Shown: positions 1 through 8,379, counted from the stretch's first letter. The stretch is 64,000 nucleotides of DNA from Phaeacidiphilus oryzae TH49 (GCF_000744815.1 NZ_JQMQ01000005.1:6405801-6469800), one strand, 5' to 3'. Notes: generated by a model from the letters alone, not told the origin. Numbers and translations are program-made.

Positions 1-1
1 G

Positions 2-223
2 GTGCTGGGCGGCCAGGCGGCCCCGGCGGCCGACCGGATGCGGCAGGCCGCCTTCGTGCTGGCCGCGTTCGCCGCCTCGGCGAGCTGGCAACTGCTCCTC
101 GCGGGCGGCGGCGCGCTGCTCGGACGGACGCTGACCGGGCCGCGCGGGCGGCTGGTGACGGCCCTGTGCTCAAGCCTGGTGATGGCCGTGCTGGCCGGCC
201 GCCTGCTGCTGGCGAGCCCCTGA
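2..223 (+). CDS. C-terminal part of a LysE-like membrane exporter (partial)
   Basis: The 5' end lies at or beyond the window edge, so the true start cannot be seen; a GTG at position 2 is only the first in-frame codon available. The visible 73 residues contain two hydrophobic stretches (about 14-36 and 50-71) separated by a short basic loop (GRTLTGPRGR). This ending, with a Trp-containing penultimate helix, a basic loop and a final helix, resembles the C-terminus of LysE/RhtB/ArgO-type amino-acid exporters. That identification rests on a short fragment and is tentative; the fragment could be the tail of another small multi-pass membrane protein. It ends 31 bases before the convergent phosphotransferase gene. 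Confidence 0.45.
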   Translation: MLGGQAAPAADRMRQAAFVLAAFAASASWQLLLAGGGALLGRTLTGPRGRLVTALCSSLVMAVLAGRLLLASP

Positions 224-254
224 GGCGCGGACCACCCCGGGTCCCCGATGCGGC

Positions 255-1322
255 CTACGGGCGCCTGGCCGGGAGCGGTTCGAGGCCCGGCCAGCGGGCG
301 AGGATCCGCTCGCGCATGGCGGCGGAGAGGACGGCCAGCCGGGCCAGCGGCCCGTCGGCCGGGGCGGTGCGGGCGACCACGCCCAGGCGGTGGGCCAGCC
401 GCTGGCGGGCGGTGGCCAGGCCCCATTCCCAGTCGCCGCGGGGGAGTCGGGCCAGATGGTCGGCGGTGCCCCTGAGGGCCCTCTCCACCAGGGCGTCGCC
501 CCGGATCAGCCAGCCCGCGCAGGCGTCCGTGAGGTCGCCGGTCACCTCGGTGCCGGCCGCCGCGCGCCAGGCCGCGCGGTACGCGGACTCGGCCGCGTCG
601 AGGATCGGCCGGGGCACCGCCATGGAGCCCCAGCAGGTGGGGAAGCCGATCCGGAGATAGGCGAGTTCGACGACGCCGTCGCCGAGCGAGGCCTGCTCGA
701 AGTCGATGAAGCGGATTCCGGCGGGGGTGTGGAGGTCGTTGCCGGGACAGGGGTCGCCGTGGAGGAGGGCGCCGCCGGGGAGGTCCGCCAGCCGGGACAG
801 CAGGTCCTCCAGTTCGGTGCGGGCGCCCGGCGGGACGGCGCAGCCGAGGGTGCCGGCCAGGGCGAGGAAGGAGTCGACGTCGGCGCCGGTCGGCCCGGAC
901 CAGGCGGGAAGCGCGCCGTCCGGGGCGGGGGCGCCGCCGGCGGTGGCCGCGTGCAGCCGGGCCAGCGCCTCCGCGTAGGGGACCACCCAGTCCTCGGCGA
1001 ACTCCCCGCGGTGCTCCAGGTGCTCCAGGACCAGCAGCCGTTCGGAGGGATCGGTGCCGAGCAGCCGCGGTACCACGGGCGGTTCGACCCGGCCCGCGAG
1101 CCGCAGCGCGGCGACCTCGCGGGCGTACCGCTCGGCGGCCTCGGGACCGGTGCCGACCAGCTGCTTCACCACCACCGGCATCCCGGAGAGCTCGGCGTAC
1201 CAGACGCGCGAGCGCGGACTGCTGTCCAGCGGCCGCGGATGGCGCGGGACGCCCAGGCGCTGCCGGAGCTCGTCACCGAACGGGGGGCGGCCGGACGGGA
1301 GGAACGGGAGGGGCGAGGTCAC
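255..1322 (-). CDS. Aminoglycoside phosphotransferase (APH)-family kinase
   Basis: A 355-residue protein of the APH/choline-kinase-like fold. The nucleotide-binding lobe contains GMPVVVKQLVG with the ATP-anchoring Lys. The catalytic loop reads LLHGDPCPGND (HxDxxxxN) and is followed by the metal-binding IRFIDFEQASLGD. Such kinases phosphorylate small hydroxylated substrates (aminoglycosides, choline, homoserine, sugars); substrate cannot be assigned and nothing nearby suggests resistance. The GTG at 1322 was chosen because the reading frame upstream is low-complexity and runs into the divergent gene at 1405. A leader of about 80 bp separates the divergent genes. Confidence 0.85.
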   Translation of the reverse strand: MTSPLPFLPSGRPPFGDELRQRLGVPRHPRPLDSSPRSRVWYAELSGMPVVVKQLVGTGPEAAERYAREVAALRLAGRVEPPVVPRLLGTDPSERLLVLEHLEHRGEFAEDWVVPYAEALARLHAATAGGAPAPDGALPAWSGPTGADVDSFLALAGTLGCAVPPGARTELEDLLSRLADLPGGALLHGDPCPGNDLHTPAGIRFIDFEQASLGDGVVELAYLRIGFPTCWGSMAVPRPILDAAESAYRAAWRAAAGTEVTGDLTDACAGWLIRGDALVERALRGTADHLARLPRGDWEWGLATARQRLAHRLGVVARTAPADGPLARLAVLSAAMRERILARWPGLEPLPARRP

Positions 1323-1404
1323 CGGCGCATCCTCGCAGCCCGGCGCGCGCGGGCACCAGCGAATACCGGGTAGGGGGGCGGCCGGCGGGGGTAGGGTCGC
1401 CGCC

Positions 1405-1902
1405 GTGGTGACTGATACGGGGGCCGGGCGGAAGCCCGGGATGCTCGCGCCGGTGGCGCATCGGGGCTGGTGGATCTTCTGCGGCCTGCTGCTGCAGATC
1501 GCGGGGGTCGGCGGGCCCCTCGTCCATGTGCTGACCAAGGCCAGGCACGAGGACATCGGCGGGGTGGTCTCGGTCGCCACCTTCCGCCTCGCCTGGCACG
1601 AGTCGCTGCACGCCAGGGCCGGCGTCCTGCTGCCGGCGGCCGGGACGGCGGTGTTCGTGGCCGGCTGCGTGCTGCTGGCCAGGCCGTTCGTCGGGCGGAG
1701 GCGGACACTGCTGATCGCGGTGCCGCTGGCCGCGGTGGTCGGGGTGCTGGTGGCGGGGGTGGCCGCGATCGTGGTCGCCCTGGTCGTCGTCGCCTTCGAG
1801 AGCGGCGGCAGCGGGGGCGGCGGCGGAGGAGGCGTCGGCAACCTCGACTTCGACCTCCCGAGCGGCTCCAGGCGCCGCGCCCGCAAGCAGAACGTCGGCT
1901 GA
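1405..1902 (+). CDS. Small membrane protein, function unknown
   Basis: About 165 residues. An N-terminal hydrophobic segment (WWIFCGLLLQIAGVGGPLVHVL) is followed by a polar loop, then two closely spaced hydrophobic segments (about residues 70-90 and 95-125), and a Gly-rich, basic C-terminal tail ending in a cluster of Arg and Lys. This predicts three membrane passes with a cytoplasmic tail. I do not recognise a family. Start choice is uncertain: tandem GTGs at 1405 and 1408 or ATG at 1441 are all in frame; GTG 1405 keeps the whole hydrophilic N-terminus. It ends 32 bases before the isochorismatase-like gene and is probably co-transcribed with it. Confidence 0.7.
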   Translation: MVTDTGAGRKPGMLAPVAHRGWWIFCGLLLQIAGVGGPLVHVLTKARHEDIGGVVSVATFRLAWHESLHARAGVLLPAAGTAVFVAGCVLLARPFVGRRRTLLIAVPLAAVVGVLVAGVAAIVVALVVVAFESGGSGGGGGGGVGNLDFDLPSGSRRRARKQNVG

Positions 1903-1934
1903 GCCGCCGTACCCGACAGGAAGAGGACCCCGCC

Positions 1935-2555
1935 ATGCCCCACTCGCTGGCCGACCTCGTGGACCCGCCGACGACCGTGCTGCTGACCCAGGAGGTGCAG
2001 CGCGGGGTGGTCGGCAGGGACAGCGCGCTGCCCGAACTCGCCCGGGCGGCACGGGAGTCGGGGGCGCTGGCCAATATCGGGCGGCTGGTCGCGGCGGCGC
2101 GGCCGGCCGGGGTGCAGGTGCTGCACGCGATCGCGGTCCGCCGCGCGGACGGGCGGGGCGCCAACCGCAACGCGCGGCTGTTCCGCTTCGCCGAGCGCAG
2201 CCCGGTGCAGCAGCTGGTGGGCTCGGAGGCGGTGCGGACGGCCGAGGAGATCCCGGAGGACGCCCGCGACCTGGTCAGCACCCGGCTGCACGGGCTCTCG
2301 CCGATCGCCGGCACCGACGTGGACGCGCTGCTGCGCAACCTGGGCTGCCGGACGCTGGTGGTCACCGGCGTCTCGGCGAACATCGCCATCCCCAACGCCG
2401 TCTTCGACGCGGTCAACCTGGGCTACCAGGTGGTGGTGGTCAGGGACGCGGTGGCGGGCGTCCCGCCCGGCTACGCCGACCAGGTGATCGAGCACTCCCT
2501 CTCGCTGGTGGCCACCGTGGCCACCACCGAGGAACTGCTGGCCTGCTGGCGGTAG
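1935..2555 (+). CDS. Isochorismatase-fold protein lacking the canonical catalytic triad
   Basis: A 206-residue protein with the overall isochorismatase/cysteine-hydrolase layout: an N-terminal strand (TTVLLTQEVQ), a central G-T-D-V-D-x-L-L element, and the strand-turn RTLVVTGVSANIAIPNAV. In active family members the first strand ends in Asp (IDMQ), a Lys precedes the GTDLD element, and the last motif is GVATNVCV with the nucleophilic Cys. Here the Asp position is Glu, no Lys occupies the expected place, and Ala stands where Cys is expected. The protein is therefore either a non-catalytic homologue or uses a different mechanism. The ATG at 1935 is preceded by an AGGAAGAGGA ribosome-binding stretch. 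It probably forms an operon with the upstream membrane protein. Confidence 0.8.
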   Translation: MPHSLADLVDPPTTVLLTQEVQRGVVGRDSALPELARAARESGALANIGRLVAAARPAGVQVLHAIAVRRADGRGANRNARLFRFAERSPVQQLVGSEAVRTAEEIPEDARDLVSTRLHGLSPIAGTDVDALLRNLGCRTLVVTGVSANIAIPNAVFDAVNLGYQVVVVRDAVAGVPPGYADQVIEHSLSLVATVATTEELLACWR

Positions 2556-2591
2556 CGGGCGGGCGGCGGCCGGCGGCCGGTCCCCCGGCCC

Positions 2592-3296
2592 CTAGGCCGG
2601 CACCCGGGCCGCCGCCTGCTTCCGCCAGAGCTTGACGACCGCCGCGCCATGACGGTCCATCAGCTCGCCGAAGCGGGCGGCGGCGGCCTCGCCGTCGCGC
2701 TCGCGCAGCGCGCGGGCGATGTCGGCGAGCGCCTTCTTCTGGGCCGTGCGGCTGCCGGCGACCTCGGCGAAGAAGTTGCCGGGGACGAGGTTCCCGAGCT
2801 GGCGGGAGACGGCCTTGAGGCGGGTGGAGTCGGCCAGGTTGAACATCTGGCGCAGGAACAGGTCGTTGCGCCGGTAGAACTCGTCCACGTCCCGGGCCGC
2901 CGCGGCCTGCCGCTGGAGCTCCGCCAGGCGGTCCAGGCCGTCCGCGTCCGCGCGCTCGGCCGCCCGCCGGGCCACCAGCCCGTAGAGGGTGCCGATCAGC
3001 GCGTAGTGGTCGACGATGGTGCGTTCGTCGAGGCCCTGGACGAAGGCCCCGCGGTGCGGCTCGATGGAGATCCAGCCCTCCGCCTCCAGCGCGATCAGCG
3101 CCTCCCGCACGGGGATCCGGCTCACCCCGAGCTCCGCCGCGATCTCGTCCTGCCGGACGTGGTCGCCCTGCTGGAGGCGGCCCTGGAAGATCAGGCCGCG
3201 CAGGTGCTCGGCGACCTGATCGCCGTTGCTCGGGCGCTGGAGGCGGGCGCCCGGGTAGCCGTCGTCGCCCATGGGGCGGCGGGTGCGGTGTGCCAT
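2592..3296 (-). CDS. GntR-family (FCD subfamily) transcriptional regulator
   Basis: 234 residues. The N-terminal winged helix-turn-helix (about residues 25-90) contains the GntR signature QDEIAAELGVSRIPVREAL and the wing EGWISIEPHRGAFV. The C-terminal all-helical FCD domain (about 95-225) contains the spaced His/Asn residues (RRNDLFLRQMFNLA and DRHGAAV) that usually bind a metal and a carboxylate effector. It lies 58 bases downstream of, and in the same direction as, the coupled acyl-CoA operon 8303-3355, so it is the likely local repressor of that operon. Its own promoter would lie in 3297-3354, where an ACTATACAAAG sequence is present. Confidence 0.9.
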   Translation of the reverse strand: MAHRTRRPMGDDGYPGARLQRPSNGDQVAEHLRGLIFQGRLQQGDHVRQDEIAAELGVSRIPVREALIALEAEGWISIEPHRGAFVQGLDERTIVDHYALIGTLYGLVARRAAERADADGLDRLAELQRQAAAARDVDEFYRRNDLFLRQMFNLADSTRLKAVSRQLGNLVPGNFFAEVAGSRTAQKKALADIARALRERDGEAAAARFGELMDRHGAAVVKLWRKQAAARVPA

Positions 3297-3354
3297 GGGT
3301 GGCGATCCTGTTCGGGTATGCGGTGCCGGAATGGATCAACTATACAAAGCACGG

Positions 3355-4209
3355 TCACACCCCGCGGAAGCGCGGCGGCCGGCGTTCGACGAAGGACCGG
3401 ACGCCCTCCTGGCTGTCCCAGGTGCGGGAGAGGGCGTCCACCGCCCAGGCCTCCTCCTGCGCCAGCACCTCGCGGCCGACGTCGAGGGAGTGGTTGAGCA
3501 TCCACTTGTTGACGGCGTGGGCGCGGGTCGGCCCGTCCGCCAGCCGGCGGGCCAACGCCTCGGTGGCGGCGGCGAGTTCGCCGCCCGGGACGACCCGGTT
3601 GACCAGGCCGGCCCGGAGGGCCTCGGCCGCCGGGAGGTCCTCCGCGAGCAGCACCAGTTCCTTCGCCCGCCGCAGTCCGACCAGCCGCGGCAGCAGCCAG
3701 GCGCCCAGCCCGTCGGCCGCGAGCCCCCGGCGGGCGAAGACCTCGATGAACCTGGCCTCCTCGGCCGCCACCACCAGGTCGCAGGCCAGGGCGAGATGCG
3801 CGCCGATCCCGGCGGCGGTGCCCTGGACGGCGGCCACCACCGGGCGGTCGCAGTCCAGCACGGCGCTGATCAGGCGGATGGCGCCGCCGAGCAGCATCCG
3901 CCGCACCTCGCCGACCGGCCTCTCCTGCCGGGCGGGCGGGGCCGCGTCCCCGGCGCCTGACCTCGGCCCGCGCAGGTCGGCCCCGGTGCAGAAGAACCGG
4001 CCCTCGGCCCCGAGGACCACGCAGCGGGTCGACGGGTCCTCGCTCGCCCGCTCCAGGGCGCCGATGATCCGCTCGCGCGCGGCGGCGTCGATGGTGTTGG
4101 CGGCCTCCGGGCGGGCGAGGGTGATCCAGGAGACGCCGTCCTCGACGCGCACCCGGACGCCGTCCTCGGCCGGCTTCCCCCCGTCGATCGCCGCAGCGGT
4201 GTCGCTCAC
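3355..4209 (-). CDS. Enoyl-CoA hydratase/isomerase family protein
   Basis: 284 residues with a crotonase fold. The CoA-binding/oxyanion motif is FFCTGADLRG and the second oxyanion region is VQGTAAGIGAHLALACD. The usual first catalytic Glu of hydratases (GGGxEL) is replaced by His here and the second is not obvious, so isomerase or another crotonase chemistry is as likely as classical hydration. The GTG start at 4209 overlaps the stop of the preceding CoA-transferase in a GTGA arrangement, which indicates translational coupling. It is the last enzyme of the leftward acyl-CoA operon. Residues 1-15 are likely disordered. Confidence 0.9.
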   Translation of the reverse strand: MSDTAAAIDGGKPAEDGVRVRVEDGVSWITLARPEAANTIDAAARERIIGALERASEDPSTRCVVLGAEGRFFCTGADLRGPRSGAGDAAPPARQERPVGEVRRMLLGGAIRLISAVLDCDRPVVAAVQGTAAGIGAHLALACDLVVAAEEARFIEVFARRGLAADGLGAWLLPRLVGLRRAKELVLLAEDLPAAEALRAGLVNRVVPGGELAAATEALARRLADGPTRAHAVNKWMLNHSLDVGREVLAQEEAWAVDALSRTWDSQEGVRSFVERRPPRFRGV

Positions 4210-5495
4210 TTCGCCCTCTCCCTCTCCTCGGCCGGTGCGGGGCCCGAGGCGCCGAGCGCTCCCGCCGACCGCAGCTCCGCCAGGCGCGCGTCGTCGTAGC
4301 CGAGGAGTTCGCGCAGCACCGCCTCGGTGTGCTGGCCCACCTCGGGGGCGCGGGCCGGATGCGGCAGCTCCTCGCCGACGAACCGCAGGGGGGTGGGCAG
4401 TTGGTCGGCGCCCAGCTCCTCCTTGGGCAGCAGCGGCATCCTGGCCTTCAGCTGCGGGTCGTCGAGCAGCGTCCGCGGGGTGTTGACCGGGGCGATCGGG
4501 ACGTTCTCCCGCTCCCCGAAGTCGATCCACTCGGCGCTGGTGCGCCCGGCGAAGATGTCCCGCAGCTCCTCGCGCAGCTCGGTGTTGCCGCGGGCGTGGT
4601 CGCCGTACTGCGAGCCGGGCCAGCGCTCGAAGAAGTCCGGGCGGCCGACCGCCGTGCAGAAGTTCCGCCAGAGCGAGCGCTCGGAGGCCATGAAGAGGAC
4701 GAAACCGTCCTTGGTCCGGTAGATCTGGTACCGGACGCCCTCCTTCATCCCGGCGATGCCGGGCGCCCGCCGCTGGTAGCCGTCCGCCGCGTTGCCGGTG
4801 ACCTCGGACTCCGGCCGCTCGTACGCCTTGTAGGTCTCCGAGCGCAGCCAGTCGACGGCGGCGGCGGAGTCCGACTGGGCGATGTCGATCTCCGCCCCGA
4901 CCCCTGTCTCCCGGGCCCGCAGCAGCGCGGCCAGGATGCCCAGCGCCCCGTACAGCGGGCCGGCGTTGATGCCGATCGAGGTGTGCTCGGAGATGTAGGT
5001 GTGGCCGTCCTCGGTGACCCCGGGGGTGACGATCCCGGCCCAGGTGTCGTACGCGATGCCGTGGCTGGGCAGGTCGCGGTACGGGCCGGTGGCGCCGTAG
5101 CCGGAGATGGTGCAGAACACCAGCCGCGGGTTGACCTCGAGGAGTCGCCGGTAGCCGACGCCCCGGCGCTCCAGGCCGCCCGGGCGCATCGCCTCGACGA
5201 CCACGTCCGCGCCGGCGACCAGCTCCTTGAAGACCGCGATCCCCTCCGGGGTGCGGAGGTCGAGGACGACCGACCGCTTGCCGCGGTTGACATGGAGATG
5301 GAGGAGGGAGGTGCCCTCGACGATCGGCCAGGTCATCCGGCGGCCGTAGTCGCCCTGCGGGGGCTCGACCTTGACCACCTCGGCGCCCAGGTCGACCAGC
5401 GCCGAGGTGACCGCGGCCGGGCCGAGCATGGAGCACTCGATGATCCGCACCCCGGCCAGCGGAGGGGCCGGGGCCTGCTGGGGGTGCGCCGTCAT
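4206..5495 (-). CDS. Class III (CaiB/BaiF) CoA-transferase
   Basis: 429 residues, the standard length for family III CoA-transferases. The N-terminal Rossmann-like half begins GVRIIECSMLGPAAV and carries the conserved VDLGAEVVKVEPPQGD. The region GYGATGPYRDLPSHGIAYDTWAG followed by YISEHTSIGINAG is where the catalytic Asp normally lies (GDxxTG/A); here the segment is divergent, so the catalytic Asp position is uncertain. The family transfers CoA between carboxylic acids, often activating a substrate at the start of a degradation route. ATGA overlaps with both neighbours tie it to the thiolase upstream and the enoyl-CoA hydratase downstream, so it probably activates the acid degraded by this operon. 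Confidence 0.92.
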   Translation of the reverse strand: MTAHPQQAPAPPLAGVRIIECSMLGPAAVTSALVDLGAEVVKVEPPQGDYGRRMTWPIVEGTSLLHLHVNRGKRSVVLDLRTPEGIAVFKELVAGADVVVEAMRPGGLERRGVGYRRLLEVNPRLVFCTISGYGATGPYRDLPSHGIAYDTWAGIVTPGVTEDGHTYISEHTSIGINAGPLYGALGILAALLRARETGVGAEIDIAQSDSAAAVDWLRSETYKAYERPESEVTGNAADGYQRRAPGIAGMKEGVRYQIYRTKDGFVLFMASERSLWRNFCTAVGRPDFFERWPGSQYGDHARGNTELREELRDIFAGRTSAEWIDFGERENVPIAPVNTPRTLLDDPQLKARMPLLPKEELGADQLPTPLRFVGEELPHPARAPEVGQHTEAVLRELLGYDDARLAELRSAGALGASGPAPAEERERAK

Positions 5496-6691
5496 GCCGA
5501 ATCCCTTTCGGTGCCGAGGATGGAGACGAAGGAGACCATGTCGCCGGGGTAGCCGCCGAGGTTGTGGGTGAGGGCGAGCCGCCGGCCGGTGTCCGGGATC
5601 CGCCGCTCCTCCGGCGCCTCGCCGCGGAGTTGCAGCCAGGCCTCGAACATCATCCGCAGGCCGGAGGCGCCCACCGGGTGGCCGAAGCTCTTCAGCCCGC
5701 CGTCCGGGTTGACCGGCAGCCGGCCGTCCAGGTCGAAGGCGCCGGCCAGGACGTCCTTCCAGGCGGTGCCGCGCTCGGCGAAGCCCAGGTCCTCCATCAG
5801 CACCAGTTCGGTGGGGGTGAAGCAGTCGTGGACCTCGGCCATCGCCAACTCGGCCGCCGGGTCGGTGATCCCGGCCTGGCGGTAGGCGTCCCGGGCGGTG
5901 GCGGCGATCTCCGGGAAGTGGGTGTAGTCGTAGTCGGGGTCGATCACCCCGGAGCCGTTGCCGGCGATCAGCGACAACGCCTTGATGTAGAGCGGCCTGT
6001 CGGTGTAGCGGTGGGCGTCCTCGGCGCGGACCACGACCGCGGCGGCGGCCCCGTCGGCGACCCCGGCGCAGTCGAAGACCGTCAACTCCCCGGCCACCCG
6101 CGGCATCGCGGAGATCTTCTCGGGGGCGATCTCCCGGCGGAACTGGGCGCGCGGATTGCGGGCGCCGTTGCGGTGGTTCTTGGCGGCGATCCGGGAGAGC
6201 ACCTCGCGCATCTGATCCGTCGTCAGGCCGTAGCGCCGCGCGTACGCGGGGACCACCAGCGCGAACATGGCGGCGGCGGTGAGGGTGCGCTGGGTGCCGT
6301 CGCCGGGGATGTGGACCGGGCTCAGGCCCTGGTAGCCGCTGTCCTTGACCTTCTCCACGCCGACCGCGAGCGCCGTGTCGTACGCTCCCGAGGCGACCGC
6401 GTAGGCCGCCTGGCGCAGGGCCTCCGAGCCGGTGGCGCACATGTTCTCGACCCGGGTGACCGGGCGGTCGCGGAGCTGGAGCGGCCGGGCCAGGGTGCCG
6501 CCGGACAGGCCGGAGCCGACCGTGCCCAGCCAGTAGGCGTCGATCTCCTGCTTGTCCAGTCCGGCGCCGGCCAGCGCCTGGCCGGTGGCGTCCAGCAGCA
6601 GGTCGTCGGTGCCCTGCTGCCAGTGCTCGGCGAAGCGGGTGCAGCCCATGCCGACGATGGCCACCCGGTCGCGGATTCCGTGCGAGCCCAT
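5492..6691 (-). CDS. Thiolase-like acetyl-CoA acetyltransferase (SCP2-type lipid-transfer subfamily)
   Basis: 399 residues with a thiolase fold. The nucleophilic Cys is in RVENMCATGSEAL (C85), the catalytic HDCFTPTEL motif is present and the C-terminal His lies in GLKSFGHPVGASG. The last motif, NLGGYPGD, lacks the second Cys of classical biosynthetic thiolases, as is typical of SCP2-type thiolases and of Ltp2-like aldolases that work with a DUF35 partner. The upstream neighbour, ending 1 base before this start, contributes exactly such a DUF35/OB-fold domain, so the two proteins probably form a complex. Thiolytic or retro-aldol cleavage of a branched acyl-CoA is the likely role; the choice cannot be made from sequence. 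Confidence 0.92.
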   Translation of the reverse strand: MGSHGIRDRVAIVGMGCTRFAEHWQQGTDDLLLDATGQALAGAGLDKQEIDAYWLGTVGSGLSGGTLARPLQLRDRPVTRVENMCATGSEALRQAAYAVASGAYDTALAVGVEKVKDSGYQGLSPVHIPGDGTQRTLTAAAMFALVVPAYARRYGLTTDQMREVLSRIAAKNHRNGARNPRAQFRREIAPEKISAMPRVAGELTVFDCAGVADGAAAAVVVRAEDAHRYTDRPLYIKALSLIAGNGSGVIDPDYDYTHFPEIAATARDAYRQAGITDPAAELAMAEVHDCFTPTELVLMEDLGFAERGTAWKDVLAGAFDLDGRLPVNPDGGLKSFGHPVGASGLRMMFEAWLQLRGEAPEERRIPDTGRRLALTHNLGGYPGDMVSFVSILGTERDSA

Positions 6692-6692
6692 C

Positions 6693-8303
6693 TCAGTCCT
6701 CCGCCGGAGTCTCGGCCGCGCGTATCGGGCGGGCCTTCCAGAAGTAGTTGACGATCCCGTCGGCGCTGCCCAGGCGGCGGAAGGCGGGCTCGACCCGGTC
6801 GCCGATGGCGACCTGCCCGGCGTCCACGTCGGTGAGCTCGACCGGCAGCCGGCCGCCCCCGTCGAAGTCCACCACCGCCAGCACCACGGGCGGGCTGGGC
6901 GACCAGGCCATGCGGTCCACGGTGAAGGTGCGGACGGTGCCGGCGGCCTCGGCCATCGGGGCCGGGTCCATCTCGTCCTGGGCGTCGCCGCGCATCGAGA
7001 CCCGCTGCGGCGGGAGGTGGACGGCGCCGGAGGAACGGTCCCGGGAGCCGGTGAAGCCGTACTTCCACTCGACGGACCGGGCGGCCGCGGAGGAGGAGGT
7101 GCGGGCCGGCTCGGGGCGGCGCGGGGGCTCCGGGCGGAGCTCGCCGCGCCAGGCGAGGAAGCGGCCGTAGGGGATGGCACCGCCCGTGGCGATCTGCGCG
7201 TCCACGCTGCGGGCCGGCCGGTGGGCGGCGAGCGCCGGGGTGGTGCGGAAGAGGAGGACGTCGGCGCCGTCGGCGAGGAGGACGAGGGCGAGGACCCGGT
7301 CGGCGGGGGCGGCACCGGAGCCCGCCGGGCCGGCGCCGGAGCCCGCCGGGCCGGCGCCGGAGCCCGCCGGGCCGGCGCCGGAGCCCGCCGGGCCGGAACC
7401 CGCGGGGCCTGAACCGGCCGGGCCGGAGCCCGCCGGGCCGGCCGCGAACCGCTCCAGCTCGCGGGCCAGCAGGAGGCCCGGATGGGCGGCGCCGGTGACC
7501 CCGGTCAGGGCCTCCAGGCCGTCGGCGAGGGCGCCGTCCGGCACGCCGAGGCTCCGGCGCAGGCCCGCCACCGCCCGGGCGTGGAGGCCGGTGACGAGGA
7601 CGCGGTCGACCTGATCCGCCGTCAGGCCGGTGGCCTTGAGGGCGTCCTGCCAGGCGCGGCGGCCGGCGGCGAGGTAGCGCTGCTCGCCGAAGCGCTCCTC
7701 CCACAGGGAGGAGTGCCGCTCGCCGGGGGCCCGCCAGCGGTCGGTGAACTCGGCGGTGACGGTGGCCCCGCCGAGGTACGCGGCCAGCAGCGGCCCGTCC
7801 GCCTCACCGCCGATCAGCAGCGCCGATCCGCCGTCGCCCCCCGCGGACTCGTCCGGACCGCCGGGCCGGCCGGTGCGGATGTCTCCCGCGGCCACCAGCG
7901 TGCAGCCGGGGGCGGCGCCGGCCGCCGGCCCGCTCTCCAGAGCCAGCCGCAGCAGCCCGGTCGCCGCCCGTACCGAGCCGGCCGCGTCCATCGCGGGCGC
8001 CGCCGCGTCCAGGCCGAGGACGGCGTGGACGGCGGTGGCGTTGGTGCGGTCCGCGTAGGCGGGGGAGGAGGTGGCGAAGAGGAGCCGGCCGACCGCCGGG
8101 CCGGGCGCCGCGCGCAGCGCCAGCCGGGCCGCCTCGGCCGCCATGGTGGTGCTGTCCTCGTCGTAGGAGGCCACCGAGCGCTGCCCGCGCCCGCCGCCGC
8201 CACCCGCCACGGCGGCGATCGCCGAGCGCTCCAGCCGGCGGTACGGGACGTACCCGGCGAAGCCCAGCAACCCTCGTACAGAGGTCTCCTGACGTTTCGT
8301 CAT
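6693..8303 (-). CDS. HMG-CoA-synthase-like ketosynthase fused to a C-terminal OB-fold (DUF35) domain
   Basis: 536 residues in three parts. Residues about 8-285 resemble the HMG-CoA synthase/KAS III fold (GLLGFAGYVPYRRLERSAI at the start; LLFATSSPAYADRTNATAV). Residues 288-332 are a (GPAGSG/GAGPAGS)n linker. After a further 335-400 segment that returns to ketosynthase-like sequence, residues about 410-527 form the DUF35 OB-fold (VEWKYGFTGSRD, TFTVDRMAWSPSPPVV, GDRVEPAFRRL). At the position of the catalytic Cys (ACxAG in active enzymes) the sequence is AAGSVRAAT, with Ser110. It heads the leftward operon; in archaea separate thiolase, HMGCS and DUF35 proteins form one channelled complex, and this operon encodes the same three folds in two adjacent genes. 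Confidence 0.85.
   Translation of the reverse strand: MTKRQETSVRGLLGFAGYVPYRRLERSAIAAVAGGGGGRGQRSVASYDEDSTTMAAEAARLALRAAPGPAVGRLLFATSSPAYADRTNATAVHAVLGLDAAAPAMDAAGSVRAATGLLRLALESGPAAGAAPGCTLVAAGDIRTGRPGGPDESAGGDGGSALLIGGEADGPLLAAYLGGATVTAEFTDRWRAPGERHSSLWEERFGEQRYLAAGRRAWQDALKATGLTADQVDRVLVTGLHARAVAGLRRSLGVPDGALADGLEALTGVTGAAHPGLLLARELERFAAGPAGSGPAGSGPAGSGPAGSGAGPAGSGAGPAGSGAGPAGSGAAPADRVLALVLLADGADVLLFRTTPALAAHRPARSVDAQIATGGAIPYGRFLAWRGELRPEPPRRPEPARTSSSAAARSVEWKYGFTGSRDRSSGAVHLPPQRVSMRGDAQDEMDPAPMAEAAGTVRTFTVDRMAWSPSPPVVLAVVDFDGGGRLPVELTDVDAGQVAIGDRVEPAFRRLGSADGIVNYFWKARPIRAAETPAED
7313..7441 (-). repeat. In-frame GC-rich minisatellite encoding a Gly-Pro-Ala-Ser linker
   Basis: Tandem copies of a unit encoding GAGPAGS (21 bp, three copies) merge into shorter units encoding GPAGS (15 bp, about four copies). 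All lie inside the HMGCS-like/DUF35 fusion gene and stay in frame. Unit lengths are multiples of three, so copy-number change would alter linker length without breaking the protein. Confidence 0.85.
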
Positions 8304-8329
8304 CTACCGACTCTCCCTACCGCCGTGCG

Positions 8330-8358
8330 CCGACTTAGGTCGGATAATGTATATACAT
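8330..8358. promoter_or_regulatory. Two adjacent palindromes in the divergent acyl-CoA promoter region
   Basis: The first is a 5-4-5 inverted repeat, CCGAC-TTAG-GTCGG (8330-8343). It is followed at once by the perfect 12-bp palindrome ATGTATATACAT (8347-8358). They sit in the 104-bp gap between the leftward HMGCS/DUF35 operon (start 8303) and the rightward enoyl-CoA hydratase (start 8408). The A/T-rich palindrome fits a GntR-FCD type operator (TGTATACA-like core), which suits the GntR encoded at 2592-3296; this is inferred. Confidence 0.6.
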
Positions 8359-8379
8359 CGCCCGCCGCTCTGGTCCCCC

